From: Linyphia triangularis
Lineage: Eukaryota; Arthropoda; Arachnida; Araneae; Linyphiidae
Length of the DNA: 64,000 nucleotides
Direction: 5' to 3'
Assembly: GCA_963978545.1 (NCBI GenBank)
Contig: OZ021724.1
Location: forward strand, 25,967,933 to 26,031,932
Shown: piece after piece, positions 1 through 11,449 of the stretch
Layout of the letters: each line of letters begins with the position of its first letter
Numbering within the stretch: the first letter of the stretch is position 1
The notes under the pieces: model-generated
Database searches by the model: none
What the model saw: the letters and a program-made list of their open reading frames with translations, nothing else
Told to the model about the DNA's origin: nothing
Translations under genes and position numbers: made by a program

Positions 1-1537
1 ATTCCAAACGGGAGACATTCGAATTTCCCACTTCCCATTTGGTCACAACTCTAAAAATCGGCACAAATATCAACAATGGTAATAATAGAAAAAGTAAGCT
101 ACTCCGATCTCAATTAACCCATTTTAAGGTGTCGAAAAGGGGTTAAACGTTCCAAGTGGGGGACATTCGAATATCCCACTTCCCATTTGGTCACAACTCT
201 GAAAATCGGCACAAATATCAACAATCGTAAAAATAGAAAAAGTAAGCAACTCCGATCTCGATTAACCCACTTTAAGGGGTCGAAAAGAGGTTAAACGTTC
301 CAAACGAGGGACATTCGAATATCCCACTTCCCATTTGGTCACAACTCTGAAAATCGTTACAAATATCAACAATGGTAAAAATAGAAAAAGCATTATATTC
401 CGACCTAGGTTAACCCATTTTAAGGGGTGGAAAAGGGGTTAAACGTTCCAAAGGAGGGATATTCGAATGTACCACTTCCCATTTGGTCACAACTCTGAAA
501 ATAGGCACAAATGTCAACAAAGACAAGCATAGAAAAATTAAGCTATTCCGAGCTTGATTAACCCACTTAAGGAGTGGAAAAGGAGTTAAACGTTCCAAAC
601 TCAAATATCCCACTCCCCATATAGTCACAATTCTGAAAATTGGGGCAAATGTCAACAAAAATAAACATAGAATAAGCAAGCTATTCCGATCTCGGTTAAT
701 CCACGCTTAGGGGTCGAAAAGGGGTTAAACGTTCCAAACGAGGGATATTCGAACATTCTACTTCCCATTTCGTCGCAATTCTTAAAATTGGTATGAATGC
801 CAATCAAGATAAACATAGAAAAGTAAGCCATTCCGATCTCGATTAACTCACTTAAGGGTTGGAAAAGGCGTTTAACGTTCCAAAAGAGAGATATTCGAAT
901 GTCCCACTTCCCATTTGGTCACAACTTTGAAAATTGGTACAAATGTCAAAAAAGATAAACATAGAAAAAGTAAGCTATTCCGTTCTCGATTAACCTACTT
1001 TATGGAGTCGAAAAGGGGTTAAATTTTCCAAACGAGGGATATCCGAATGTTCCTCTTCCAATGTAGTCATAATTCTGATATTTGGTGCAAATGTTAAAAG
1101 GACAAATTTAAAAAAAAAAAAAAGTTATTCCAATATCGATTAATGAATTTTTAAGGGATGAAAAGTCAATGCAACATTGAAACTATACGAGGATTATTTT
1201 AATGTCTCAATTCCAATACAGCTACTACTTCGAAATTTAGAACAAAGAGGAAACATAAACACAATAAACTATTTCAATCTCGATTACGTAATTAAAAGGG
1301 TCCGAAGGGAATTAAACGTTCTAAACGAGGGATATTCAAATGCCTCTTTCCAATATAGTATTCACAATTATAAATTTCGTTAAAATTGTTAACAAAGGAA
1401 AGTTTCTATTTTGATAAATCAATTTGTCGGGATCGAAATGGGTGCAAACGTCTGAAATGTAGAATACGTGAATGGTCTTTTGATCGCTAAAATGCTAATG
1501 GTAAAATTTCGTAGCGCAGCACGGGTATTCAGCTAGT
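1..1537 (+). repeat. Satellite-like array with Helitron-type 3' end (copy 1, cut by window start)
   Basis: About ten tandem units of roughly 136-152 bp, recognised by the recurring core ATTCCGATCTCGATTAAC near 100, 249, 398, 545, 681, 824, 976, 1122 and 1267, each followed by a GGGTCGAAAAGGGGTTAAAC-like block and a CACTTCCCATTTGGTCACAA-like block. Divergence grows toward the right end. The array passes into a unique tail that ends CACGGGTATTCAGCTAG|T (CTAG at 1533-1536). The same tail ends the second array at 6661, and it resembles the end of the genuine Helitron at 45197. Helitron/Helentron-derived elements with internal tandem repeats of about 150 bp are known in insects, so I infer a non-autonomous element of that sort. 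The 5' end lies outside the window. Short open frames within the units are incidental. Confidence 0.65.
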
Positions 1538-2580
1538 ACTATACATATAACAAATCCTTCATAACTCGCAAAATTATGAACCAAGTGTGTTATTCTTCCA
1601 TGAGAACTCAACATTTATATTTTCCGTTTTTTTTTCTCTCCCTTCAAATCACTAGTATAGTGTTGTAAATGGTCAGGCGAGTCATTTGTGCAATGACGTA
1701 TTTACTCAGCCATGTTGACGACTTTGGCGAAGGCATATGCGAAAAAAATTCAATCTGCAGCTTCTCTTTTAAAATAAATTACTATGATTGTCCGTCTATC
1801 TGTAACGCGTCGAGTTGCAACAGATTCCAAATAATGTCCGTAATACTTTCCAAATAATGTCTGTTAGATATATTTAGACTATTTTGTACTGTGAATTTCT
1901 AATGTTAAACTGCTTTAATGTAACCAGAAAAATTCATTTCCCAACTTATCTTTTATTTCCTGATCCATTTGCAAATCAGAGTTAAAAGCTTGTTCTCACG
2001 CTAACATATTCAGACCAACCCATGAAAGTATTCTCAGGGCTTTGATATTTATCTTGTCCAGCACTTCTTGCCAAAACTAGTAATTACTTAGATTTTAGTT
2101 TCATGAACCATCGCCAAATTGGGCAACAGATTTATATCAACTTGTCATCGAGCGATCAATGGCTTTTTTGAGAAATTCCCACACCTCGCATTCTATTCTG
2201 AAATGTGATCCATTTTATCCTCAACTTCCAAAGGCTGGTTGTGGTCTCTAGACAGACCAAATAAATTTTGGATTTCTTTAATATCTGAATGAATATTTTT
2301 ACTGACTTTCACACCCGAAATTACACGTGCTCTCTAACTTTTACATGGATGCTTGGTTGTCGAACGAGCAAATTCGAATTGGGAACATTTAGTTCCGATT
2401 TCGAAAACAAGATGTCCGCATTGAACTAATCAATACCCTTTCTCCCTATTATTCCCTATACACCCACTGTAAAAGGCAATTGCGTGGAATAAACAACAAT
2501 TCGTGTTCCTCCTTCAATGCTTTCCGGTCGCGATTCTTTACTAAACCTACCAATTGCCGAACGATACTGCCGTGAATAAA
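1538..2580. other. No recognised feature
   Basis: AT-rich sequence without a convincing open frame, repeat or RNA gene. A 62-codon frame at 1669-1857 has no recognisable family and looks incidental. Confidence 0.5.
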
Positions 2581-2586
2581 TGAGCG

Positions 2587-2617
2587 GTCGCCTAGCAACC
2601 GCCGTCGTCATGGCAAC
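2587..2617 (+). promoter_or_regulatory. Tandem pair of RFX-type X-box motifs
   Basis: GTCGCCTAGCAAC at 2587-2599 fits the X-box pattern GTNRCC-N-RGYAAC exactly. A second site, GTCGTCATGGCAAC at 2604-2617, fits with one mismatch in the left half. They lie 4 bp apart in a locally GC-richer, apparently non-repetitive stretch (about 2510-2640). RFX factors bind such sites upstream of ciliary genes in animals. Whether a transcription start lies nearby cannot be seen here, and no downstream coding exon was identified. Confidence 0.45.
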
Positions 2618-3124
2618 CTATCCCAGAGAGCAGCGGTGTTTACAATAGAATAAAATTACATTTTAAGATGCCATTTGCCGGAATATAATGAAGCCTTTTA
2701 AAATTCAGTGATCGCCGCTATTTGAGGTAGTGGTTGGGAGCGGGAGGAAAAGGGGGAAAAGACAGAAATTCATTTTGATAAAAGAATAATTGAATTGCGT
2801 TTTTGCTTCTGGAGTTCAATTTTTTTTTCTTCCTTTTTCTTTTTTTCTTTTTCCCCTTAATGGCCTAACTATTTATGTAAATTAATTATAGTAGTTAAGT
2901 TTGGCGTATCATTATGATTAGGTTAGTGAGGCCATTGGAAATGATTAGGGGTTAATGCAATTATTTATTATTCCTGACTTTTTAAATCCTTTATATTAAC
3001 TTCGATTTTGTGTGTGGCTTAGTATGTCGATACCGTGCAAATATGCGGAGGCCTAATTAACCCCCTTGCAATCATCCAATCGGTCTGAAATTCGGCAGAT
3101 AGATTCGATGACAATGTATTCTAT

Positions 3125-3829
3125 TGTTGCGTGGACGGGTTCGAAAGATTTGACGCCAAAGCAGATCAAAACTTGCAGAAATTTATTCCAAAATAACTCT
3201 TCACAGTTCTCTTACGGCTCCAGAACTTCTCGTTCTAGTAGACCCAATACAGCTCTTTTCACCTCAATAGAGCACAAAACAGCAGTTAAAAACTTGACAA
3301 ACAACTGCTAAATCGCAGCAAAAGACAATGCAAAACAGTTCGCTTTAGAATGGTCAGTATCTCCAGTCAACTAATTCAGTGACTCAAAATTCAAGAACTA
3401 CTCCATCCCCCGCTTCCTGAGCTTTTATAGGGGAGGTGAACGTACGTGAATCTTCTTGAAACTCCTAGAGGTAGACATTTGGATAACTTTCCAGATTGTA
3501 GTCGAAAAGTCCTATTACATGTACATGGGATACATGTACCTATACATGTACCGAAAATGTCGCCTAATGTCGCCAAGTTTGGCGACATTTGGCGATTTCT
3601 CTCCAAATTGGCGAGATTCCCACTACCATAATGTTAAATGCCCTGCCCCTTGAAACTCGCTTCCCAGAGTTACCTTTGTAAAACTCGTTATCAAGCGATA
3701 ACACCCATATTGTCGGGAAACCAACTTAAAGGCGAACTATTGCACTGCCTTATGCAAAATGTACATAAATTTTCCTATTTACAAAATTAACACTACGAAA
3801 TATTTACAAATATATAAAAATTCGTAACA
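3125..3829 (+). mobile_element. Solo LTR (copy 1), 705 bp
   Basis: Begins TGTTGCG and ends CGTAACA, giving the TG...CA ends and short inverted termini of an LTR. It is flanked by CTAT on both sides (3121-3124 and 3830-3833), a 4-bp target duplication. The uninterrupted target is seen in copy B of family T near 7680, where CTAT continues straight into CAAATTTTGG. Inside are a TATA-like TTTATAGGGG near 3424 and a cluster of TTTGGCGA/TCGCCAA motifs at about 3555-3615. Two further LTR copies of the same family are at 10336 and 21596, all on the same strand. No gag or pol sequence is attached, so it is a recombination remnant. The 4-bp duplication fits Ty3-like elements but does not prove the class. 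Confidence 0.75.
3424..3433 (+). promoter_or_regulatory. TATA-like box of solo LTR copy 1
   Basis: TTTATAGGGG here matches TATATAGGGG in LTR copy 2 (10665) and TATATAGGAG in copy 3 (22022). The position, about 300 bp into the LTR and just upstream of a conserved GAGG(T/C)GAAC block, suits the U3/R boundary. This copy has lost part of the box. Confidence 0.4.
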
Positions 3830-4217
3830 CTATCAAATTTCGGCGGCTGTCACTCACTAAAAGGTCGCTTTTACGAAATGCTAATTAACCAATTTGCCGT
3901 CATCCAATTGCGTTGAAATAGCATTTAACCGATCATTTAAGAAACTTATTCCTGTTACCAAAATCGTTTGAATAAATAAATAATAAAATTGTTTTAATCA
4001 GAATAAATAAAAGATATTTGGATGTGAGTGCATAAATTCGCATTCATTTTTAATGAATAAATTTTTAAAAGTATTTTACCGCACATTTTGCTGATAGAAA
4101 TGCTTTTAATATTTTAAATTGGATGCCAACACCAAGCACACGCTGGCAACAGAAACGGCGCTTTGTTAATGAACATGAAAATTGGCAATGGATATAAATT
4201 AGTTATATTAAAAACAT

Positions 4218-5100
4218 TTTTATGGGTCATATTATGCTTTAGCATAGCATAATAACTATAAAAGTAAATGTTTAGTTTAGTGAAAAATTAAAAAAAATTT
4301 TAATGTTGACTGGCGATTAAATTTCAATTGAATTGAAGTGGGGATAGTAGAATTAATCAAAAATGAAAAGTGTGTAATTTTGCATAAAATGTATTTAAAG
4401 GCTTCAAGGTGTTTCACTTACACTAAAAAAAAAAGGCTAAATAAGAAAAGCAACTAATAGTTTCTTTTAGTAATTATAAAAAGCCTTATGATCTACATTT
4501 TGAAATTTCGCATTATATATGTTATAACTACTCATTGGATAGCTTATATTTACTTTATCAGGAAGTTCTCATCATCAATTAAACACTCTTGTTATTAATT
4601 TATGTTTACAATTCTGTCAATTTTTAAGGTATGATAATCGGATTCTTTTTTAATTACTCAGGTAGCGCAGCCGTATTGGCCAATCTCGATTGCATGAGTT
4701 CTAAGAAAATTGGCCTGTTCATGCCGAATCTCAAGCCTCTTTCCAGAATACACGATTTATTTTTTAAATAACGTGTCAAAAACATCACAAAACATATTTT
4801 CTACCCTTCCGTCCTTTCGTGTAACATTGTATTGCAATTTTAAAATTATGTATCAACATTTCAAAACTTCCAGTATATTTTCCCCAACACTAGGCGAAAT
4901 TGGCCAAGATCCGTTGCAACGGTCAGTCTACAACGGTCCACGGCCAGACCATGTTCCATAATATTACTTTTTGGCATGCAGCAAGACCATTTTCCATAAA
5001 CCTTTTCTTGGTTAGCGGTCAATAAAACGTGGAGGTCATAAAAAAAAAATCGATGCTTATTTTCTTTTATCATGTGCAATGCTTTAATTATCCTAACTTA
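4218..5100. other. No recognised feature
   Basis: AT-rich sequence. The 83-codon frame at 4710-4961 is not recognised and has no supporting signal. Confidence 0.5.
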
Positions 5101-6662
5101 CGTATCGGTTAATTAAAGCTATTCCGATCTCGATTAACAAACTTTAATGGTTCGAAAAGGGGTTAAACATTCTAAATCGAATGTACCACTTACAATGTAG
5201 TAACAACTTCGATATTTAGTACAAAATGACAACAACAACAAAAATAGAAAAACAATGCTATTCTGATGTCGATTAACCAAATTTAAGGGGGCGAACGTTT
5301 CTAGCAATAAATCTTCCATTGGCCCAGCTTTCCATCACAGCTCTGATATTATGTACAAATATCAACAAGAACAAGTATAGAAAAAAATAATCTATTCCAA
5401 CATCGAATAACTAATTTTACAATGTCGAAAAGGGGTCGAAACGTTTCAGTGATCTACCCCCAATGCAGTCGCAACTGTGAAAATTGATACAAATGTCAAC
5501 AAGAGCAAGTATAGAAAAAGTAAAACTATTCCGATGTCGATTAACTGATTTTAATTTAAGGGGTAGAAAAGGGTTCAAACGAAGAATATCCAAATATTCC
5601 CCCCGTGCAATATAGCCCCAATTCTGGATATTTGCTTAAAATGTCAACAAAGGCAAGCACAAAAAAAGTCGACTATTTCGATGTTGGTTATCCAATTTTT
5701 AAGGGTTGAAAGGTGTCTGAAACGTTCCAAACGAAGAATATCTCTATGCCCCATGCCGATCAAACGGTATAGTGGTTAGCGTGCTAGCTTCTAGACCATG
5801 AGGTTGCGGGTTCGAGTCCCGTGTTAGGCATGGGTGTTTGTAAATGTATGTTGGCTTGTCAAATGACGAATGTTTCGGCGCATTATAGCCCTATTGTTGC
5901 TGACGGAGCCAGATAATCTGAAAACAACCAACCCTATGCCCCACTTCTGTTGAAGTTTGGTACAAAAATCAACAAGAATATAAAAAAAGTGAGCTATTGC
6001 GATCTGGATTAATTTTAAAGGATCGAAAAGGGGTCAAAGCAATCCAAACGAGTAATATTCTAATGTTCCACTTTTAAAAATAGTCACTACTCTGAAAATT
6101 GGTGCTATGGGTAAGCGTAGATAAAGTAAGTTTTTTCCGATTTCGATTAAGTTATTTTAAAGGGTCAAAGCATTTTATACAAGGAACAGTGCATTGTCCT
6201 ATTTCTAAAGAATTTTCTACTCCGACATTTTGATACATGTGTCAATAAAATAAGCAATTCCAATATCGATTAGTTAATTTTAAAGGGTCGAAAATTTTCT
6301 AAACCTTCCAAACGACTACTTCCAAATGATCATAACTCTATGATTTGGTACAAATTTCGACAAAGGGAAACATAGAAAAAGTAAGCTCTTCCGATCTCGA
6401 TTAACTAATTTTAAAGGGTCGAAATGTTCTACACGAGGAATATCCTTACGCCCTACTTTAAATATTGTTGCAATTGTAAAATTTGTAACAAATGCCAACT
6501 AGGGCAAACATAGATAAAATAAGGTATTCCGATTTTAATAAGGTCAATTTTCAGAGGTCAAAACGGGATCGAACATCCAAGATGGGGAAATGCACGAATG
6601 TCTTTTGATTGCTAAAATGCACATGGTAAAATTTGGTAGCGAATCACGGGTGTTCAACTAGT
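5100..6662 (+). repeat. Satellite-like array with Helitron-type 3' end (copy 2)
   Basis: The same repeat as at 1-1537, with unit cores near 5121, 5260, 5391, 5526, 5677, 5991, 6130, 6256, 6387 and 6523. Units are more diverged than in copy 1. It is interrupted by a SINE at 5754-5933. The tail ends CACGGGTGTTCAACTAG|T (CTAG at 6658-6661, then T), matching copy 1 over about 60 bases. The 5' boundary is uncertain, around 5100. The interpretation is a non-autonomous Helitron-like element built on a tandem array. The alternative is a plain satellite that happened to acquire the same flank twice, which I think less likely. Confidence 0.65.
5754..5933 (+). mobile_element. tRNA-derived SINE with 10-bp target duplication
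   Basis: The first 77 bp (5754-5830) are tRNA-like: an A-box region TATAGTGGTTAGCGTG, a perfect B-box GGTTCGAGTCC at 5809-5819, and an acceptor-like end GTTAGGCA that pairs imperfectly with the start TGCCGAT. The anticodon arm does not fold, so this is not a functional tRNA gene. A roughly 100-bp unrelated body follows, ending AAACAACCAAC. CTATGCCCCA flanks both sides (5744-5753 and 5934-5943), the expected duplication of LINE-mediated insertion. The target is a unit of the satellite array. Confidence 0.85.
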
Positions 6663-7555
6663 CTCTATAAATGTTGAAACTGCAATTTCTTTCAATTTGT
6701 GGTCTAAAAGTAAAGTTTTCCTCTTTTTTGAGGAGCTGCAAAAAAGAGAAGAAAGAAGAGGGAGGGGAGGGGGGGGGGGAGGGGAAACCCACGATGGAAT
6801 CACTTTATGATGCCGAAAAAACAACACGAGTAATTGGATTTGCTCCATCATTTCTCGTTTGGAATCTTCCAGGAAGAGTAATTTCCCGGGAAGAATGACA
6901 CTGGGAATACTTAGAAATGCTTTCTGCAATAAATGGGAAAACATTTCCCTTCTTTAAAGAGTCATGCTTCCTATCTTTTTTTTCTTCTTTCAAGAATCTC
7001 CTTTCATCAAAACATCAGTTGTTCTGGAGCAGTTCTAACACACGTAGTGCCCCCTCCATCCCCCACTGTACACCCTTTTGAAATTGATTCGCGACTAAAC
7101 TTGTACCTGTAAAGTGGTTGGGAATTAAAAAGTGCGATGGGTTTGAAAATTTTGACGGTATTGCCATCACAAAGACATGAAAAAGCAGGTGGAAAACTCA
7201 TTCTATATGACTAGAGATGGAGGATGTTATTTTGATTTTCTATTGCGATCTGCTCCGAGTTTTAAAGTCATGCTGAAATAAGCGCCATCTATTGGAGCAC
7301 AAATTCCTCAACATTGTTTTGGAATAACGCAGAGAAGGAATATTCTTCCCTTCTCCGGGTGACTACAGTTATCTACACCATTTTTTTTTTTTTTCTCTTT
7401 CTCCTCGCCTCAACAGATATGGATGATCTTAAATCTTTTATAATAACAAATATGCCTGGTTTAAAGTTCTTGTTTACGTTTTTCAGCCCCTTAGACCTAA
7501 CAAAATTTTTCTTGGCACAAAAAAAAAAAAACCCAAATATCGCATCAAATTTTTT
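6663..7555. other. No recognised feature; purine-rich tract
   Basis: Contains a G/A-rich tract at 6741-6785 including a G11 run. Open frames on both strands across 6654-7201 overlap and resemble no family I know. Confidence 0.45.
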
Positions 7556-7896
7556 TTTTAAAATCCTTTATGTTAACTTTGATTTTGTGTGGGTGTGTGG
7601 CTGGGTATGTCGATAGCGGGAAAATCTGCAGAGGCCTATTTAACACCCAGATAGATTCGATGGCGATGGCAATGCATTCTATCAAATTTTGGGGATGTAA
7701 CTGTCCCTCAAAGGTCGTTTTTACGGGATACTAATAAACTAACTTGTCATCATCCAATCGCGTTAAAATAGCATTTAACCGACCGTTGAAGAAACACTTT
7801 TCTGCTGCCAAACCAAACACACGCTGTTTACAGAATCGGTGCTGTGTTAATGAAAATAAAAATTTGCAATGTGTATAAAAGATTTATATTAAAAAC
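7556..7896. mobile_element. Family T element, copy B, internally deleted
   Basis: The left end AAATCCTTTATGTTAAC and right end GATTTATATTAAAAAC match the other T copies. Internal landmarks are shared with copy A: the CAGATAGATTCGATG block, the AAAGGTCG(T/C)TTTTACG block and the CACACGCTG block. At about 340 bp it lacks roughly 190 bp of the middle. It preserves the empty target site (TTCTATCAAATTTTG) that shows where the LTR entered copy A. Confidence 0.7.
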
Positions 7897-9387
7897 TTTA
7901 TTTTTCTTAGTTATATTATTTACTGATAATTCATTGCTAATTTAGTTACGATTTAACTTTCGAATACTAAAATTTAATGGAAATAATAATTTTTTTTGCT
8001 TATCTTCCAACAAGCGATTTTAGTAAAACTGGAAAAAAAACCTCTTATATTTTAAAAGCTAATAGTAGAAGATATTCACTATATTATGTATTAAATTATA
8101 GTGTTGTATTGTTGTTAGATATCATAAGTTTTGAGGTAATATTTTGCCAGGTATTGTGATTTGAAAAGAATAAATATATTGGTAAAAAGAAAGAAAGAAA
8201 AAAAAAGACTATTATTTTTAAATGGATCATCTACAACTTAGCCTCAAATACCCATTAAGCATCAATTGGCCTTTCTGGAGCCAAAAGAAGCTATTTACAC
8301 CTTTTTCTTGTTAAATAGTTGTAAGATTCGAGGTCCATTTTTAACATTTGTAGCTTATCCCCCCCCCCCCTTCCCCTCTTTCTTCTATCTTAAGCCATTG
8401 CTTGCTTCTTCTCTTTTGTTTCCTATTCGAAAGTAACAAGCACAAGGGCGTAAAGTGCTTTTTTGAATGAAATATTACTCTGGTCGTAATTCGAAAAGAA
8501 AAAACATTCTAAGACCAGATCTTCGGTTCCACAAAACCCATTTAGGACATGCATAGGTCGTCTAGTTCACCAAGAATAAATTTCACGAATGAGGGCCTGA
8601 GAAGCAAAGGGGGTCTAAGTGGCTTTTCTTAACCTTTGAGAAAATTCACTTTCAATTTTAATATTTATATTAAATTTGTATGCAAATTATTTGTTGTGCA
8701 AATGCTAACCTCTTGAATGAAGATATCACTAGTTTTCATAGAATTTATTATAAATAAGAAACTTTAAAGTGTATTTTCTCAAAAGTTAAGAAAAGTCATT
8801 TAGACCCTTTTGCTACTCAGGCCCTCAAATATTATTGCTAAAATATTTTTAAAAAATGTGTAATATAAATATGTAAAGCTGATTTTAAGATTTCTGGACA
8901 TTTTAATCCTTATCCAAAAAAAAATAATAAAAAAAATAAAAAAATAAAAATTAACCAATAAAAGATGTAAAAAAGATGCCGATTTTTTATAATCTTATTC
9001 CCACGTTTGAGCTTTAAATCGACTTGTTTTGAGGTATCGAATTAAATTTTATTTCTAAATAAATACTGTATCGCATATTACAACTATGTTATGATCCATT
9101 TCACACAAATTTGGTAAAACAGAACATTAAACTGGTATTTCGTGCTCACTGCTTGTGAACAATAGAAAATCAAACATGCGACAGAGAAAGAAAACTGAAT
9201 GAGTAATTGAACAATAACTTGATCACCACACCCATGATTTCAATTTTGTAAGAAAGTCATTAAGTTTGAAACGAATAAGGGTTTCAGAAAGGAGGACGTA
9301 ACACCATTATTAACCGTAATGCGGGGAGAAGGGGGAGGGGGCGGGGGCTAGTGGTTATACAGGGCACCCGACGAATAATATTTATAA
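7897..9387. other. No recognised feature
   Basis: AT-rich. Holds a C10 run at 8359-8368 and simple A/T tracts. The 60-codon frame at 7977-8159 is not recognised. Confidence 0.5.
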
Positions 9388-9478
9388 ACTAGGGGTGTGG
9401 AACATCGAACGATTTTCAATTACACTGACGTAGATTGGTGTTATTTACCGTTTTTATAATTTCATCATCTATTTAGGA
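9388..9478 (+). mobile_element. Family E fragment (5' end only)
   Basis: Starts CTAGGGGTGTGGAACATCGA and continues to the TGGTGTTATTTACCGTTTT block, matching the start of the longer E copies at 41250 and 63395. The rest of the family is missing. Confidence 0.55.
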
Positions 9479-10335
9479 AACCTATTAGTGAAACGTGAAA
9501 AAGTCGTTGATTGATGAAGGAGGTGGAAAGGGAAGCGTATTTCTCTTGCATAATTTTTTATGGATTCATTATGTATTTGTTAAATGTTAAGTTTTTCATT
9601 AATATTTCGCGTTTCAAGCATTTCTTCTTGGAGATCGTATGTTTGAGTGATTTTATATTTTAGAACATAGTTTATATTTTGCTCATGTACACAGTTTCCT
9701 TATTACTAAAAACTTCAGAATGCTTTTAGCATGGTGTGAGAGAAAATAGAAGATGTAAGTATTGATTGTTTGATACATATTTTTGACGAACATTCAGCGG
9801 GAACGTGTTTCAAAATATAACAGTTTCTAACAATATGAAAGTTTTTCTTGTGTGCAAGAAAAAAAAAAAAAATATTAAACTGAAAAGGGACGTTTTCTAG
9901 AAACAAAAAATGGTCAGAATTTGACACATTTTTAACACAAGTTATTAAAGAATAATTCTCAATTTCGTCTGGTGGGGCCCCAACCAACAGTGAACTGCCA
10001 TTCCGCGTGGCATTGAGAAGGGTTTTCTAAATGTGCACATCTAACGATTGTTCTTTATTTTTTTCAAAATTGAGCTTTTTGACGTAAAATTGTTTGCAAT
10101 TTTGCACTGATTTAGAAGGGGACATGAATATATATATTTTTTTTAATCCTTACCTGAAATAAAAAAAAGAAATTAAAATAGCCATTTTCGCATTAATTTT
10201 CTTCCTGGAAAAGTATATAAATGCTTAAGAATGGATTATTAAAAGCCTTGTATTCTAACTCCGAGCAGGAATTTTAGCAGGATGATTACATAGTGCCTCA
10301 TAAATAACAATTTCTTCTATCTTCTGAAAACAAAT
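9479..10335. other. No recognised feature
   Basis: AT-rich. The 90-codon frame on the minus strand at 9715-9987 has no recognisable motif. Confidence 0.45.
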
Positions 10336-11050
10336 TGTTGCGTGGATGGGTTCGAAATATTTGAAGCCAAAGCAGATCAAAACTTGCAGACATTTATTCC
10401 AATATAACTCTTTACAGATTCCTTTACAACTCTAGAACTTCTCGTTCTAGTAGACTCAATACAGCTCTATACACAACAATAGAGCACAAACAGCAGTTAA
10501 ACTTGACTCACGACTGCTAAATCACATCAAAGGACAATGCAATACAGTTCGCTTTAAAACTACTCTGAATGCTCACTGAGACTCAGTATCTCAACTCAGT
10601 AATTCCAGTCAGCTAACGGACTCAACTCAGTCAACTATTACTCCCCCGCTCACTTGGCCGGTCTTATATAGGGGAGGCGAACATTCTTGAAACTTCTAGA
10701 GGAGAACTTTTCATATCGTAGTCGAAAAGTCCTATACATGTACATGGGGACCGTTTGCCAAGTTTGGCGACATTTGGCGACAAAAATTAGTCGCCAAAAC
10801 CGTCGCCAACTTGGCTCTATCGCCAATTTGGTGAGATTCCCATTACCATATTGTTAAATGCCCTGCTCCTTGTAAAACTCGCTTCCCAGCGTTATCTCTG
10901 TAAAACTCGTTATCAAGCATTAAGACACACATTGCAGGGAAGCAAACTAACTACGAACTATTGCACTGCCTTATGCAAAATGTACATAAGTTTTCCTATT
11001 TACAAAATTAACACTACGAAATATTTACAAATATACAAAAATTCGTAACA
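10336..11050 (+). mobile_element. Solo LTR (copy 2), 715 bp
   Basis: TGTTGCG...CGTAACA ends with AAAT on both sides (10332-10335 and 11051-11054), a 4-bp target duplication. It shows the same internal order as copy 1: a start block with AAGCAGATCAAAACTTGCAG, a TATA box, the TTTGGCGA cluster at 10756-10825, then the TTTACAAAATTAACACTACG block near the end. No internal retrotransposon domain is attached. Confidence 0.8.
10665..10670 (+). promoter_or_regulatory. TATA box of solo LTR copy 2
   Basis: TATATA followed by GGGGAGGCGAAC. It is conserved in position across the three LTR copies. Confidence 0.45.
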
Positions 11051-11449
11051 AAATGATTATAAACAAAAGTCTTTCAGGCCTTCTGTGAGCAAAGGAAATA
11101 ACAATTTGTACGAATAAACCTACTTATTTATTACCTTTAATCTGAAAGGTATTTTATTTCACAATTGAACGGGAATTAATTTACTTTTCATTAAAAAAGA
11201 TTTAAATTTTGTGTGATCAATGAGAAAAATAATATAATCCATAAAAACAAAGCTTTTAATATAAATCCTTTATATGCAATGCCAATTTTTCATTAACATA
11301 GTGCCGTTTCCGTTGTTAGCAAGTATTAAGAATTTGCATCGAATTTTAAATATTAAAAATATCTCAATCCGCAAAATATGAGGCAAACTGCTTTTAAAAA
11401 TGTATTCATTAAAAATGAATGTAAATTTATGCCATCACATCCAAATATA

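Larger units (their letters stand above)
2978..4217. mobile_element. Family T inverted-repeat element, copy A, split by a solo LTR
   Basis: Left end TTTTTAAATCCTTTATATTA and right end (reverse) of the form ...GGATATAAATTAGTTATATT are imperfect inverted repeats shared with three other copies in the window. Removing the LTR at 3125-3829 and one target duplication leaves about 530 bp, the same size as copy D (39713-40238) and copy C without its insert. No coding capacity is seen, so this is a MITE-like, non-autonomous DNA transposon. The superfamily is not determined because no clear target duplication was found. Confidence 0.7.

Noticed and set aside
410..679. 89-codon minus frame and similar frames within the first array
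   Set aside because: They repeat with the satellite unit and show no independent coding signal.
1..1537. CRISPR array
   Set aside because: Units are full-length diverged tandem repeats without constant repeat/variable spacer structure, in a eukaryotic context.
3136..3146. GGTTCGAAAG as a Pol III B-box
   Set aside because: The second half does not match, there is no A-box at the right distance, and it lies in an LTR.
3066..3653. Open frames within LTR copy 1 (and 21614-21844 in copy 3)
   Set aside because: Short frames in LTR sequence with no gag or pol similarity, not conserved in copy 2.
5754..5830. Functional tRNA gene
   Set aside because: The B-box is perfect, but the anticodon arm does not pair and the acceptor stem has mismatches. 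A SINE body and target duplications follow.
6654..6993. Overlapping frames on both strands around the G-rich tract
   Set aside because: Low complexity, mutually antisense, and no family resemblance.
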